Below, piece by piece: positions 35,601 to 48,669 of a stretch of 64,000 nucleotides of DNA (the stretch's first letter is position 1; every line of letters starts with the position of its first letter). Location of the stretch: NCBI RefSeq assembly GCF_025602895.1, contig NW_026516205.1:930001-994000 (forward strand), written 5' to 3'. Position numbers and translations under genes: made by a program. This DNA comes from Polychytrium aggregatum (lineage: Eukaryota; Chytridiomycota; Chytridiomycetes; Polychytriales). The notes beneath the pieces were generated by a model, which worked only from the letters and a program-made list of their open reading frames with translations, ran no database searches and was not told the DNA's origin.

Positions 35601-38600
35601 TGGACCTGTACCGACGAAGACCATCTCCTGGAGCTGATGGGCGTGGCCATGGAGTTTATGCTCGTGCCGACCAGCGGTCTCTTGGAGAATTTCCTGACTC
35701 ACAACGGCCTCGACTCGCTGCTGCGGCTCTGGATCTCGTGCAAAAAGGAGGCCACGCGGGTGGCCGTCCTGCATCTCCTGTTCGTGATCATCCGCAGCCC
35801 GAACACGGCCGAAAGGTGGAGACGCAAGGCCCGCTTTGATGATCTGGCTCTCACAGGCGCAAGTCTCCACGCCGTTTCCTCCCTCTTCCAGGCGCCAACG
35901 TTCACAACGCCCATGTACCACGCCCTCTTGCAGCTTGCTTTGGAAGAGCCCGTCATCGACTGCAGCAGCGGCGAGTTGATCATGCTCCCGACGGATCTGC
36001 CCGGCAAAGTCCTCAGGAACTCGTTCTATCTGCACACCATCTTCCACCTGCTCGTGAATGCTGAGGCGACTGTTGATCTGCGCAGAGCCGTTCTGGGTGA
36101 TCTGCTGCTGTTGTGCAGCAGCCTGCCATCCAACTCGGAGCGAATTGCGCTTCTCTACGGCTGGCAAAGGTACTTCTTGAACCTGATTCCGGAGTGTCCG
36201 CGACGGGTGCTGACGCTCAAGCGCACCCCCAGCCAGTCGCGCGTCTGGCTCGAAACCTCCGAGAGCACTCAGAGCATCCGCATTTCGCTGGAAGACTCGG
36301 GCTTGACGAAGCTGGCCGAGTCGCCGGAGCAGCTCCAAGCGTATGCATCGCAGCTCACTGACGATCCAGACCAGATGCTCGACATGTCTACTTCGAGCGC
36401 CGCCGTCTCGGCCAGTGCGGTAGGCATGGACGCCGACGAACCCACGACCAACCTGGTGATGCAGCTCATCAGCACCGTCATCAATGATGTTTTTGCAACC
36501 GACAGACGCTCCTGGAAGATGATCGAAGACATCCTTGTCATCATCTGGTCCACCTCCACCAGCATCGACAGCGGCATCTTTGTTGTCCGCCAGTTTTTCC
36601 TGTCGTTTTTCCAGCGTATCCGCAAAGACGTCCATCTTGCTGCATCCTTCAACCTGACCAAGATTGTAAGTTTAGTCGTGCGGGAGGCGGTCGAGTTGAC
36701 GGATCCACGAGTGAGAGCCGCGAGTATCGACAAAACCGGGCCCAGCCACCGCCTGCGCTAACCCGTGTCTGTCTCCAAGGAAAATCTCATCCACACCGTG
36801 ATGCTGTCGGAGGAGATCATGTTCAACCATCAGGACCTCCGCGAGGCTGTCTTGAAGGAGCTGGATGCAATGAGCGCCGACATGACGACACCGTCGGGTA
36901 AGCGCCTGGACGGAATTCGAATTGCACCTGCATAGAATGAGGCCCTTGCTGATAGCAGACCCTGCTATGGATATGCTGTGATCGTCCCCTGGCATCAGAG
37001 CGCTACCAGCCGTCAAACCCAACCGAGGTCATTGTTCGGATGTCGTATCCGCTGGTGGAGTCCAAGCAGCTTGCAAGCGAGTGTCTTTCGCTGTTATCGA
37101 CCATGATCGATCTTCGATTCACGCTGACAGACTTGTCAGAGAAGGTAAGTGCTTTGTAACAAGCATTGCATATGGCCGAATGCGCGTAGGCTGACCAAAG
37201 TACGGGATCGGTGGATTTGTTACAGTCACATTCGCGTAAAAACGGACTCGTGCTGCTCGCCCTCCGGCTGCTCCTCAACGCCCTCAATGTCGCCGACGAA
37301 GATGTTTGGCAGATGGTGATCCATTACATAGTCCCCATCATCGACATGGATACCGTTTTTGCGGACATGGACGACAAACTCAAGCACCGCTGGGTGTTCC
37401 AAATCATCGGTCACATATATGATGCGTTTCAGAGGTGGGTTTGGTTTCCCGAGAAAGCCCCGGGATATTGCCTCGCTTGAACAGCTGTCTGATCGGCCGT
37501 GCATTGTCCGCCACAGAATCCAGGACCCGCCCGCCCAGCGGAGCGATGAACCCGCGGCTCTGCCGTGTGGAGAGACAGAGAAGCTGGACGAAGTTATTCT
37601 CCCGCTGTATATGCTCATTGTGGGACAGTTCCGCGATGCCATCCTCGCGCTCAACAACGCCAAGGGCGAGCGAATCATTACCGAGGAGGCTCTCGACCAG
37701 GCCGAGTCGAGCCAAGAGCGCTTCCTGTCGTTCATAGCATCCCCAGAATGGACGCAGGTCTATGATCTCTACTGCTTCCCGGCAATGAAGACGATTCAGT
37801 CCGAGGACATGGAGATGATCCCACACATGACCCGGCGGATTGCCAAGTCGGTGCGAGTGTTTTTCACCAAGGTGCTCAAGGACGAGAACAGCGGTGCCAA
37901 GACGTACCAGTCCATGGAGAGCTTTTTGTATTCGATCTCCAAGAAGCGCAAAGACGAAGAGACATCGCGGCTGTCGCTGCAGAAGGCCACAGCCGATGCC
38001 GAGCGTCGAGCCTATTCTCGCTCCTGGGCGTTGATTCACCGCGAGCTGACGCAGGAACGCGCCATATGGTATGTGGACGAGGGAAGCTCTGCGCCGCCAC
38101 AGCGATGGAAGCTCGATACTCGCGAGGGCTTTGGCCGGATGCGTCGACGACTTGTGCCCAACTTTGAGTTCGACGACCATCGACTGGCATCGGCCAAACG
38201 GGACAAATCCACAGTTCTTGATCGGGCGAGCCCCTCGCCGCGCATGTCCCGTATCGGCTCGACAACGCCTGGCCGGAAGAAGCAGCAGCAGCTCGAGAAG
38301 ATCAAGAGCCAGCTCGAATCAGGGTATTTGTCCGAAGACATTCTCAAGGAACTCGCTGCATCATCGGCCGAAGCCATGGATGACGAAAGCGAGGACGACG
38401 AGGAGTGGAACGTTTTGAAGGACGAAGATCTGACAATTCAGATGTCGACCTCGACTGCAGACTCGGAGCGCTTCCTGTGCTCGGTGGAGTGCGAAATGAT
38501 TCTGCTGATGACGGCAGTCAAGGGCCGGCTCGAGCTCACGACCAAGAGTCTCGTCTTTTACGCCGACTTCCATAGCACCACTGCTGAGCTGACCGACTAC

Positions 38601-41600
38601 GAAAAAACCGTGCTGATGCTGGTTGAATCCGAAGTGATTCGGGAGCGGCGCTGGCCTGTCCAGAACTTGCGCGAGATGTACCTCCGCCGATATATGCTCC
38701 GTCGGTCGGCGCTGGAGATCTTCTTTGTCGATCAGACGAGCTACCTGTTCAACTTTCCCCAGCTCAAGGACCGGACGCGGCTCTTTTCGAAGATTGTGAG
38801 CATGAGGCTCCCCAAGCTCATAAGCGCCGACGTGCGTAATCCTGCCGAAGCGTTCCGCAAGAGCGACATGACCGAGCGCTGGAGGCGACGCGAGATCTCC
38901 AACTTTGAGTATCTCATGTATTTGAACACTGTGTCAGGTAAGCGATCAGCGAACGACTGCAGCTGGCTCGGCGCCGATCGGGTTGAATCTGCTGCCGGAC
39001 TTGATCTAATGCCGGATTCGGTCTCGACGTCCCCTCCAATCTTGAAGGACGCACGTACAACGATTTGACCCAGTACCCGGTGTTCCCGTGGTAAGATATG
39101 CTCAGACGCCGCTCCGATCTCGGGACGGAAAACAGCCACTCCCCTGCTGGACCAGTTCTGATCACTTCTTTCGCAACTCTGTGGCGGGCGGCACATAGGA
39201 TTCTGCGCGACTATACATCGGACACCATTGACCTCAACGACCCCAACGTCTATCGAGACCTGTCCAAGCCGATTGGCGCCTTGGATCCCACACGCCTTCA
39301 GCAGTATCTCGAGCGTTACTCGTCTTTCGAGGATCCGTCCGGCAAGATCAAAAAGTTCATGTACGGCACACACTACAGTTCCGCGGCAACGACGCTGTAC
39401 TATTTACTGCGAATGGAGCCGTTTACAAGCTTGCACGTCGCCCTCCAAGGCGGAAAGTTTGACCATCCCGACAGGTCAGTAACCTGTGCTGTTTGGGGGC
39501 ATCTTGTCTTTGCAGCCAACTTGGCGGGTACACGATAGAGGCGCATTGGTGAGAAGCAGCTCTCCAAAGCTTGGCCAGGCCACTAACGAGTCCAGTGACT
39601 GCGGCGACTTGCCTGGAATAGGCAGTTCCACTCGCTGGAGCGGTGTTGGAAATTTGTCCTGACAGGCAACGGCGATGTCAAGGAGCTGATTCCGGAATTC
39701 TTCTACCTGCCCGAGTTCCTGATCAACGAGGTAGGTCGGGCCTGGCATCTGGATATCCGGCATACTCAGCTGATCTTCCTTGGTCTTCCCTGATCTTCCC
39801 TGGTCTTACCTGGTCTTACTTGCTCCGCTGACCCCCACCGCCGGGACCTGTGATTGCTTCTCAGAATAAGTTTGACCTGGGTCGCCGCCAGAGCGGCGAG
39901 CATGTCGATGACGTCATTCTCCCACCGTGGGCGTCGTCGGCTGAGGAGTTCATCCGCATCCACCGCGAGGCCCTCGAAGGCGACTACGTCTCCGACAATC
40001 TGCATCTCTGGATTGACCTTATCTGGGGCTATCGCCAGACGGGCGAAGAGGCAGTTAAGGCGCACAATGTATTCTATTACCTCACTTACGAAGGGGCCAT
40101 CAACATCGATTTGGTCAAGGACCCAATCGAGCGAAAGTCAATCGAGGACCAGATCAACAACTTTGGACAGACGCCGTCGCAGCTACTCAAGAAACCCCAC
40201 CCTCCTCGAATGAAGGTCAAGGCTGGGCTACCGCGAGTCAATCTCTACGGAACACTGCAAGGGCATCAGAGCTACCTGATCCAGCTGCGTGGGCTTCAGC
40301 CGCTCCAGTTCGTGCGCATCACGGCAGAGGCTGGATCGAATGCAAACCAAAGTATGTCGATCTCTCCATTCAGCGGCCTTGGCGGTGCAAACCAAGAGCG
40401 CATCATCACGGTCTCCTCGGACTATGTCATCGGAGCACACAAATGGTCTTCGCAGTCGTATGAAAGCTCCGAGTCGCTTACGTTCCCGTTCGAGCCCGAT
40501 GGAACGCCTATCGCCAAGCGGTAAGTTGAGCATGTCCAGCAGACATCCTGCCGGACGACTACTCTTGGACCGGTGTTCTCGTGAAATTCGTTCCGCTGAA
40601 CGGCTTGCCCAGCATTAAGTCCTCCTTTATCATCGGCATCGCCATGTGCACCGGCGCATCTTTGGCAGACGCCTGCCGTCACAGTTCGCCTCCAATCTAC
40701 CCCTGGCGACCAAGAAGCTTACGGCAACGGCGTCTGGCAAGTTCATTTTCTCAGCGGGACACTGGGACTCGTCGTTCCACATCACAGCCGTCGACAGCTT
40801 CAAGACTGTGGCGATCGTATATGGGCACCACGACGTTGTCACCTGCCTGGCGCTCTCGGAAGACGAAAGCATGCTAGCGACCGGCTCGCGGGACACGACA
40901 GTGATCATATGGGATCTGCAGCACTCGCCCGGCGACGGTCTCATCGTCCATCAAGAGAGCCGACGGATCATGTTTGGCCACGAGCAGGAAATAACTGCGG
41001 TCGCGATGAGCATGGAGCACGACCTCGTTGTGAGTGGCTCCAAGGACGGCTCGTGCATCCTTCACACAATCTACGAAAGCCGATACTTGCGCACGCTGCG
41101 TCCGGCAACAGAGCTGCCCGGCGACGCTCTCACGATCCAGAACGTACTTGTTCCCAGCAGGCAGGGCTTCATTGTTGTGATCACGACGATTCAGCCCGGC
41201 AAGCGGACAGGCGTTTCCCCAGGCATGGCCGTCGAGACGAGCAAAATCGCCGGCAACCACAATTCGTCTGGTGTGGAGCTGTACCTGCCCCCGACACCTG
41301 TAACAACAACACACCCGCAGCTCAAGAACCCCGGCGACTCGGCGGCTGGCGGCACCACAGGCAGCTCCTTGGACGATGCGGCCTCTGTGCTTGGACACGA
41401 TCGCATCCGCGCGGCAGCAACAGCGTCGTCTGGGATCCATCTTTACACCGTCAACGGCAAATGCATCCGAAACCGGTACTTCAACAAGCAACTGTTTGAC
41501 TTCCAAGTGTCGACGGATGGGGCATCGATCGTCATGGCTGACAGCCTTGGCCGGATTTCTGTTATGAAGACCCATAGGTAGGTGGCGAGTCCCATTCATT

Positions 41601-41874
41601 GGCACGCTATGGCTGCTGAAGCTCAGAGTTGCACTCATGCTGGTTCTCCAGCGCAAACTGCCCATGATCCAGCCGGATACATCGACTAACGGCACCGAAT
41701 GATGGTCACTTTCCGCTTTGTATCTCCAGCTTGCAGACTGTCCACCACTTTGACATTGGAGTCCCGGCTCTGTCGCTCTCTGTGGCACGCAACGAACAGT
41801 ACATGTTTGTGGGCCGCACGGATGGCAAGATGATGATGATCACTGTCGAGTCCGGAAAAGTGATGTTTGTCTGA
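29627..41874 (+). CDS. Giant BEACH-domain protein (neurobeachin/LRBA-like)
   Basis: Model: join(29627..30010,30456..36665,36780..36897,36999..37144,37226..37434,37517..38937,39048..39090,39199..39474,39622..39730,39865..40520,40669..41577,41730..41874), 3,541 residues. Order: a long helical-repeat N-terminus, with a Pro/Ser linker encoded near 31430-31490; a concanavalin A-like domain (about 1300-1560; GGYTICTWFKMD); a second helical region; a PH-BEACH domain (from about 2670; RFLCSVECEMI); BEACH proper (about 2800-3085; NFEYLMYLNTVSGRTYNDLT, YPVFPWILRDY, KFMYGTHYSS, HLWIDLIWGY, FGQTPSQLL); and C-terminal WD40 repeats (about 3190-3541). The BEACH core is closest in wording to neurobeachin-type proteins. 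These act as scaffolds in vesicle trafficking, lysosome biology and autophagy. Intron 1 (30011-30455) is the weakest join, since the first exon shows no family signature; all others are well supported. Confidence 0.93.
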
Positions 41875-42616
41875 TGGCACACAGAGCACTGCGGACGCGG
41901 ATGCCGAGTGTGCAGGTCCGGTCTGGACGGAAGCGGGGCGGACGAATCTCACCCGCCCGCAAGTCAATCTCGAGTGCCGGCTTGGAGACCGAAACGGTCC
42001 GGCCGGCACTGTCCCTGTCGATTTCTTTGTTTCTTTGTTTCACTCTTTCTCTCTTTTGGCTGTGCAGCAAGAATATACAGACTTTTCAAACATATAGCGC
42101 TGGGTCACATCCATCTTGAGAGCCAGGTGCATCCACGGCCTCGATGGCCAAATGCGCCGGGCAAGTCCGTCGCTGCCGCCCAGATCGCCACGAGTGACTC
42201 GCGGGCACAGCGACCACGTTTGGGCGCACATTGAACTTGCACTCTTCGGCATGCTGGATGACGATGTGTATATTCAGGATCCAGAAAACAGCATCAATGC
42301 CAATTGAAACGGAGCATTTTGCGAGCGGTAAACGGATCATTCCCTCGGATGATGAAATGCCTTCGCCCCGCCGAGCTCGTGGGTCGGGACATCGACAGGT
42401 TCGAGAGAGACGAATCTATAACCATGGGGCTGCATCCTCGGCAACAAGTGCAGGGTGATGCTGTCCAAAAGTCATGCATGTGCCTCGGTCCAGAGCCAAA
42501 AACAGGATCAATATCGCGGCACGGAACCAAGATGGCCCTCCGAGAAGTTGTGGGCGAGCCAAGGTGGCCGACCAACAGCGGGATGGGCGGCGAGCAAGGA
42601 GACGACGGTGACAAGT
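41875..42616. other. Convergent intergenic region, no gene seen
   Basis: 742 bp lie between the stops of the BEACH gene and RBM8A. A 22-nt sequence at 42264-42285 recurs exactly at 49071-49092. CTTTG/TTTC runs near 42024-42060 are typical of 3' UTRs. No gene was recognised. Confidence 0.6.
42264..42285. repeat. 22-nt dispersed repeat, copy 1
   Basis: Identical over 22 bases to 49071-49092; the core is TATATTCAGGATCCAGA. It lies between two convergent genes. Confidence 0.75.
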
Positions 42617-43797
42617 TCAATCTCGGCGGCGATCGTCCCGGCGGCCGCTGCTTCGTCCTGAGTGGTAGCCGCGTCGGCCTCCCTGTTGACCGCCTTTGCC
42701 TCCGCTCGGCCCACGCACAAAGCAAAAGTCCGAATGAATGGTCTGGCCGAGGAATTCGATGTTGTTGGTATCCTCGATAGCGGCTTTGGCTTCCTTCAGC
42801 GTCTCGTACTCGACAAGCGCGTATCCCTGATGTGCCAGAGCAGCGATGGGGGGGGTGAAAGTCAGGCATATGATGGTGAGATTGGCGTTGGTCCGGCTGC
42901 GGTGCTCGCTCGATTGTATCCGTGGCTGTAGAGACAGCAACGCTACCTTGACATATCCCGTTCGGCGATCCAGGTTCAGGTGGAGGTTCTTGACGTCGCC
43001 GTACTCTGAAAACTTTTCCGAGACGTCGTCCTCGGTGGCTTCCTCGTGGATTCCGGTGACGAGCACGATCCAGCCCTCGACGGCTGTGGCAGCGACAGAC
43101 GCCCGGGTCAGAAAGGGGACACACCAGGGTATAGGACAAAGCATAAACCAAGCAACAGACTCGGGGTCGAGCAGCAAGCCCGCGGGTAAGCCTGCGAGCA
43201 GGACCACTGGGATATCGTTGCAGGAGAGAGAGTGGATAGGTATGCTTACATCGCTGGGCCATGCCGCTGGCGCCTCCCTCCTCGACGGTATCGAAGGCTT
43301 GCGTGTTGAAGACCTGGCGGCCTGTTGGTCGATGAGCCAGATGGGTTGGCGCATGATCGCTTCCACAGCTGCACTGGGCAGCAAAACCCTAACGACGGCG
43401 TGGTCGTACCTGATCGGTCGTTGTCGAAGCCTCGGCCCTTTCGCTTGGTCGCCTGAGCCATGATGCGGGTAGTCGAATCTGGATCATGCGGGGTCGGAGC
43501 CGGGTAAGGCGATGAACAGGACCACACGAGCGAGCAGAGCACCGTATAAGACGGACATGAGCGACTCAGCCTGAAGGCGGACCCAAAAGTTCGAGATCTC
43601 GAGGCGGAGGGACACGAGATTCTGCTTTTGGACTGAGCCAGGCCGAATCTTTGGTCGGGTTGCAGCAGGATCGGCTGCGCTCAGGCAAGTCGATCTGGAC
43701 AGAGATCGAGTATGGAAGTACCTTCGTCCACGGCCATATCATCGGCCGGGCCGATGTCGACCTCGGGGTCGAGATCGATGTTGACGTCCTGGGGCAT
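42617..43797 (-). CDS. RBM8A: RBM8A/Y14, exon junction complex core protein
   Basis: Model: complement(join(42617..42826,42947..43083,43250..43321,43410..43478,43722..43797)), 187 residues (human Y14 has 174). Y14 pairs with MAGOH and locks the exon junction complex on spliced mRNA in the nucleus, supporting mRNA localisation and nonsense-mediated decay. Seen: an acidic N-terminus ([16 protein letters not shown]), KRKGRGF, then [36 protein letters not shown] and FCFVRGP, all matching the Y14 RRM (about 73-150). A basic Arg/Gly-rich tail follows. The RRM starts at an exon border, with the family's QRSVEGW spanning it. An intact Y14 fits the very high intron density of this genome. Confidence 0.96.
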
Positions 43798-45215
43798 GGC
43801 TGGTGGTGATGGGGGTGGATGGCAGAGAGACGCCGAGGCCGAGACCAAAGAGCGAGTGAAAGGCGTTGTGGCCGTGTGTGTGTGGCATTGGATCGAGCCA
43901 ATACGATGGCTGGATCCACCCCGGATAACATGGCGAGCCAGGCCGACGACCGAAATGCAGCATCACCAAATGCAGCATCACGAAGCACAATGCAGTGAGC
44001 CACGAACTGAGGGCACTTGACTCAGCGCTGGGCCTATGCGAGCCCATCGCCATGTATTTCTTGGCTGAGCCCATCCGTTGCGCTGGACAGCTGGAGGGGC
44101 ACGACGAAGTAATCCAGCTGCACGACAAGGATCGAGGCATTGAGGCGAGGGGAGGAGGCGTGCGATCCCAACGGATATTTGCTCCGTTTCAGTGATATCG
44201 TCGCAACGGACGTATATTGAGCCGCGACACAGCGCGGCCAGAGTCGGCCCAGTGGCAGCAAACGTTATGCGTCATCGATGATATCCGAGGCAGTGAACTG
44301 GAGCATGGCCGCACTCTGGAGGCAATTCGACAGCGAGGCAGGGAGCTGGAAATGGAAGCGTTGAGGGAGATGGACATCAGTGTCTCGACGATGTGACGGG
44401 AGTGGTGAACACATGTCATGGAGATCCCATGGCAGCGGATAGCAGGATGCAGGTTTAGGAATGCAGACATACTCGGCTGGCACAGGCTGCTGTGGAGGAG
44501 GAAGGGAAGGTACAGCCCGGCTGTGGTGATGTGCTGGGCCGTGAGCCAGCGGATGCAGTCTGAGAAGTGCAGGGAGATGGTGACGGCGACGACGATGGCG
44601 ACGGGCGGGATGCGCTGGCAGCAAAAAACGAGCGTGCTGTTGAGCTGGGTGCGGCAAAGGTTTTTGGTGCTGCCGAGCGGCGAGCTGATGTGAAGATCCG
44701 GCGAGATGCAGATGCGCTCATGCTGGCAAAGCGAGAGGATCCGACAGGGATGGCCCAGGTTAGTCGAGACTGGTACTGGCGGCTGGGACTGCAGAACGGA
44801 AGTGGGGTGTGGAATCGCGTGCTCTCTCGGTGATGCCGAGGGAGGGCTGGGCTGCCTGTGGGACCTCCGCACCTGACAGACGGGACGAGCGATCGCAGGA
44901 TGAATCGGTAGATGAATCGGTGGATGGACAAAATGTGGTCAGTGGATCGACGAAATGGATCTACGGATCGACAGCAAGCGAGTCGGCAGTTGCGGTTGCA
45001 ATCGGAACGAATGACACGGCAAAAAAAGCGAGAGAGCCATGAACAGCCGAGAGCGAGCGAGAGCAGGCGAGAGCAGGCGAGAGCGGGCGAGAGCAACCAG
45101 GCGAGAGGGACGGGCAAGACGCAAGAAAGACGCAAGACGGACTCGGGGAAGCAGGGGAAAGACAGCCTCTTGCGTCTTCCCGCGGACCAATCGGCGCGCG
45201 CGGACGCGAGTCACG
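43798..45215. other. Divergent intergenic region RBM8A/RasGEF, gene content unresolved
   Basis: 1.4 kb lie between two diverging start codons. Open frames exist on both strands (minus, about 44189-45135; plus, about 44192-44396 and 44567-44833), but none gave a recognisable domain or a consistent splice model. A CCAAT box lies at 45187-45191, 25 bp before the RasGEF ATG, and a decamer repeat at 45051-45090. Confidence 0.5.
45051..45090 (+). repeat. Decamer repeat GAGCAGGCGA (x4, two imperfect)
   Basis: Four consecutive 10-nt units (GAGCGAGCGA, two GAGCAGGCGA, GAGCGGGCGA), 126 bp before the RasGEF start codon. Confidence 0.8.
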
Positions 45216-48200
45216 ATGAGCAACACGCATTCGAACCGCAAACCGGGGCGGCTGTCGCGGACCCCCATGAGCTCGGGCACGGGCGGCTGTCTTGCTGGTC
45301 TGCCCACTCTCACCCCGCCGTCGGCTCGATCGTTCCACACCCCCAGCCCGCCTGTTCATCCCGCCTGCCCATCTTCCCGACGCCTGGTGCCCTCTGAAGC
45401 TGCTCCTGTATCCGAGGTAGGTCGCCAACGAATCCTTGGGAGCCAATATACGCCCATCTGTGTCTGGCAGACTCGGGACGACGGCTGCACACCGCCTGTC
45501 CAGCAGCCGGTCTTGTCCTGGCTTAGTTTATGCTTGCTTGGGGTCGTCCTGTCTTGCCACGAACCTCACCCGGCTGCCTCTGCCACTCTCTGCAGCATTT
45601 GCAAGTTTCAGCCTTCTCCATCCCACACACACTCACTTCACTGGAACGCCATGAACCCTGCTCTGGTCGGCCCTCGAGACAGCGGCTTCGAGTCGCACGG
45701 TCCTCTGAGCCCCGAGAGTCCGCCTGTCCGATATGTTGTGCCAGCAACCATCGACAGCCTGATTGAATACATCACGTCGCCCAACACCCATGATATGGAG
45801 CTCACCAAGGTGATTCTGATGCTCTACCGCAAGTTCATGAGTCCCTGTGATCTTCTGGACAAGCTCGTGGACCGCTTCGACGTCGTCGACCTCAGCTACG
45901 ACAGAGGAGTGGAGGATCCAGCGTCGCCCATCGACCCGGTTCAGCTGAGGTGAGTCGGTCCTCGCCAGAGCATAGCCTCTTGGTACCGCGTGGGGGCGCT
46001 CATGAGAAGAGCCGCGCCGGCACACTGTATCAGCGTGCGATCAAACTTGGAGGCGACCACTGGCCCTGCCTCGGGAGTGCGTCGGGAGGGGTCGATAGAG
46101 GCGGCGGGCTCGTTGGGAGACAGCCACGATGTGCCTAACGCTTACGCGAGGCCAGGCTCGTTCGAGCCATGGCAAGATCCGCTATGGTGGCCGGGCTGGA
46201 CCGCGGCCGGGGTACTGCGCTGCCAATATTCGCTGGAGAGCGTTCGCTGGATGCCCAGGCATGGGAATACTCGCGGGACTGGTTTGCTAACTCGATTGCA
46301 ACCCCTCCGGAACAGGGTTTGCAACATCATCATCCACTGGTGCGAAACGTACTGGTGCGACTTTCGTCCGGCCAAGATGCGGCTTACTCTGCACATCTTC
46401 CTGAGCCGGTGCCGCGGCCGTCAAGAGTACACTGCGATTGTCAAGAAGCTCGACGATTTCCTGCGCAACGACGTGCATTTCCACGAGAACGAGCCCGATT
46501 GGGGCATTGGCTACTGTGCTGAAGACGAGGACGAAGACCTGCCCGATGACGCCTCCTCGAGCCTGAATCGAGACAGTCTGGCCGAAAAGGTAGCGTCGCA
46601 TTCACATCATACTGCAGCACCATCTCCCGACGATGAGGACGCCCCCTCGACAGCTACTCCCCGCTCGATCAAGCACCGTCTCAGCACGCTATCCCTACTG
46701 CCGCTCCCTTCTCACAAGACCTATGATTTGTTGAAGAGGATGACTTCGGGGAGCGCCGATAGGTCATCGGCGCACTCGGCTGTCTATTCCGAAGAAGAAT
46801 ACAACGCCCGGTGCAAAGCACTGCTGAAAATCGATGCCGACCAGATCGCGCAGCAGCTCAACCTGATTGACTTTGACTATTTCCAAAAGATTCAGGTATG
46901 CCGCTGTCAGCTTGACGAGTGGCTGTAGTGGTGTCAGGGATCCAATTGCTGTTTCAAGCGATGATGCCTTTGCACTTGAGCGACGCTGTACTGATGCATT
47001 TCTTTCGCCTGCCCGCCTGCTCCTTGGTCACCATCCTGTCGCATTGGCTCGCCTCCACTGTCACAACCACTTGTACCAACGATTGCTCTGGCTCATTTTC
47101 GTCGGTCGATCCTGTTCGTTGGCTATCCGTTACAACTGCGACGGCCTGCGACGGTCTGCAAACCTATCTCGCCAATCCGACAATGGCATGATATACCGCT
47201 GCCGCCCTGTCTGCGGATGATAGCCCCGAGATCTTGTCGAGCACATCTGGAACAAAAAGAGCAACTCGCAATACTCCAACTCGGTCGCTGCGAGTATCGC
47301 TCACTTCAACTTTATTGCATCATGGTGGGTAATCGAGGTCGAGTGGCACATGTCCTCGTCCTGGCGTGCTTGCAAGATGGTGGATCGCCATTGGAACAGA
47401 CTATGCGCATATTATCGATCGTTTCCCCGCGGCTGATGTGATCAACTTGTGTCCTGGTGGCTCCGTACAGGGCAAAGTCGCTTGTTTTGTCACAGAAGAA
47501 GCCCAAAGCCCGTGCTGTGATTATGCTGAAGCTGATGCGGGTCGCTCTGGTGAGACGCCAAGACCGGGGAGCATCGACTATGGCACTGTACAATCGGAAT
47601 CATTCATCTGACCTTTTGTCTGCCCCTTGCACCCTTGTCCTCGCTTCCACGCTGTTGCAACTGCGACAGTACCTGAGAAACTTCAACAACTTCAACTCGG
47701 CCATGGCCCTCGTGGCTGCGCTTTCAAGCGGCCCCATCCAGCGCCTCAGGCTGACGCAGCACTACTATTACGATCAGCCGACGCACCAGAACTTCCGCAA
47801 GCTCGAAATGATGTTCACGTCGGAGCGGTCATTTGGCATCTATCGGGCCGTCTTTCGTATGAGCCCGCTGCCGGCAATACCGTATCTGTACGTACCTGGC
47901 ATGCGCGTGAAGCAGCACACTCGCGGCTGTATCGACTGAGCGGCGCCGAGGGGCGGTCTGGATGCCGGCGTATAGAAGAAAGCGTCACCCGCAACATGCG
48001 CCATCGTCACCGATGGACTGAAGGATTGACTGCTGACGGATTGCTGACGGACTGCGGAACCATGGCCCCTCCTAGCGGTGTGTTTCTACGCGATCTTGTG
48101 TATCTCGAGGAGTGCTACCGGGACTTTAAGGAAGACGGGACCCTCAACCTCGGCAAGTTTATTGCCATTGGCGACGTCATTCTCATGTTGATGAGTATCA

Positions 48201-48669
48201 AGGCAAGGTATGTGCACAACACAGGGACAGACATTGTTGAGATCGAGACCTTGCCGAATCGATCAATGGGAGAGTAGATCATGTGTCCCCCATCCGATTT
48301 CGAGCTAGATCCAAAGATGCGTCGGTGGTTGGTGCAGAGGGGCTGTAATCTGAATGCGGGGATGCGATGCCACTTCTGGTTCGACTTCTGGGTCAACTCA
48401 CGTCCCGAGTCCGTCTTTTGTTTCTGTAAGGCCCTACACCGAAAAGGTCAACCCCGAAATCGTGAGCCTGATCCTCGGAAAGGCCGTCCTCTCTGACGAG
48501 GTTTGTTCCATGACCATACACGCATTCCTGTGCGGATGGGGGGGGTGTATGTGTATGGAGCATCCCGCATTCGCCCACGCAACCAGCACTTGACTGATGA
48601 ATTCGTGCCGTCGTTCGGTAGGATTGTTATACCATATCCCAGCAACTCGAGCCCCGGACCGAGTCCTGA
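45216..48669 (+). CDS. Ras-family guanine nucleotide exchange factor (REM + CDC25 domain)
   Basis: Model: join(45216..45416,45612..45949,46316..46895,47224..47324,47471..47549,47670..47887,48076..48207,48431..48500,48643..48669), 581 residues. It exchanges GDP for GTP on a Ras/Rap-type GTPase at membranes. The REM (RasGEF_N) domain starts near 107 (RYVVPATIDSLIEYITSP) and runs through LTLHIFLSRC. An acidic/Ser linker follows. The CDC25 catalytic domain (about 345-575) shows LKIDADQIAQQLNLIDF, NSNSVAASIAHFN-like text, KARAVIMLKLMRVAL, YLRNFNNFNSAMALVAALSS, IPYLGVFLRDLVYLEE and the family ending QLEPR. No SH3, PH or Rap-specific domain is present. The exon 2 acceptor (45612) has in-frame alternatives upstream. 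It is much shorter than yeast Cdc25 (about 1,590). Confidence 0.92.

Noticed and set aside
35439-36635. 398-codon minus-strand frame
   Set aside because: Antisense shadow of the 6.2-kb BEACH exon; no domain.
44265-44657. Minus-strand His/Pro-rich frame, and the idea of a PHO80-type cyclin on the neighbouring frame
   Set aside because: Only a loose hydrophobic resemblance; no cyclin-box signature residues and no consistent exons.
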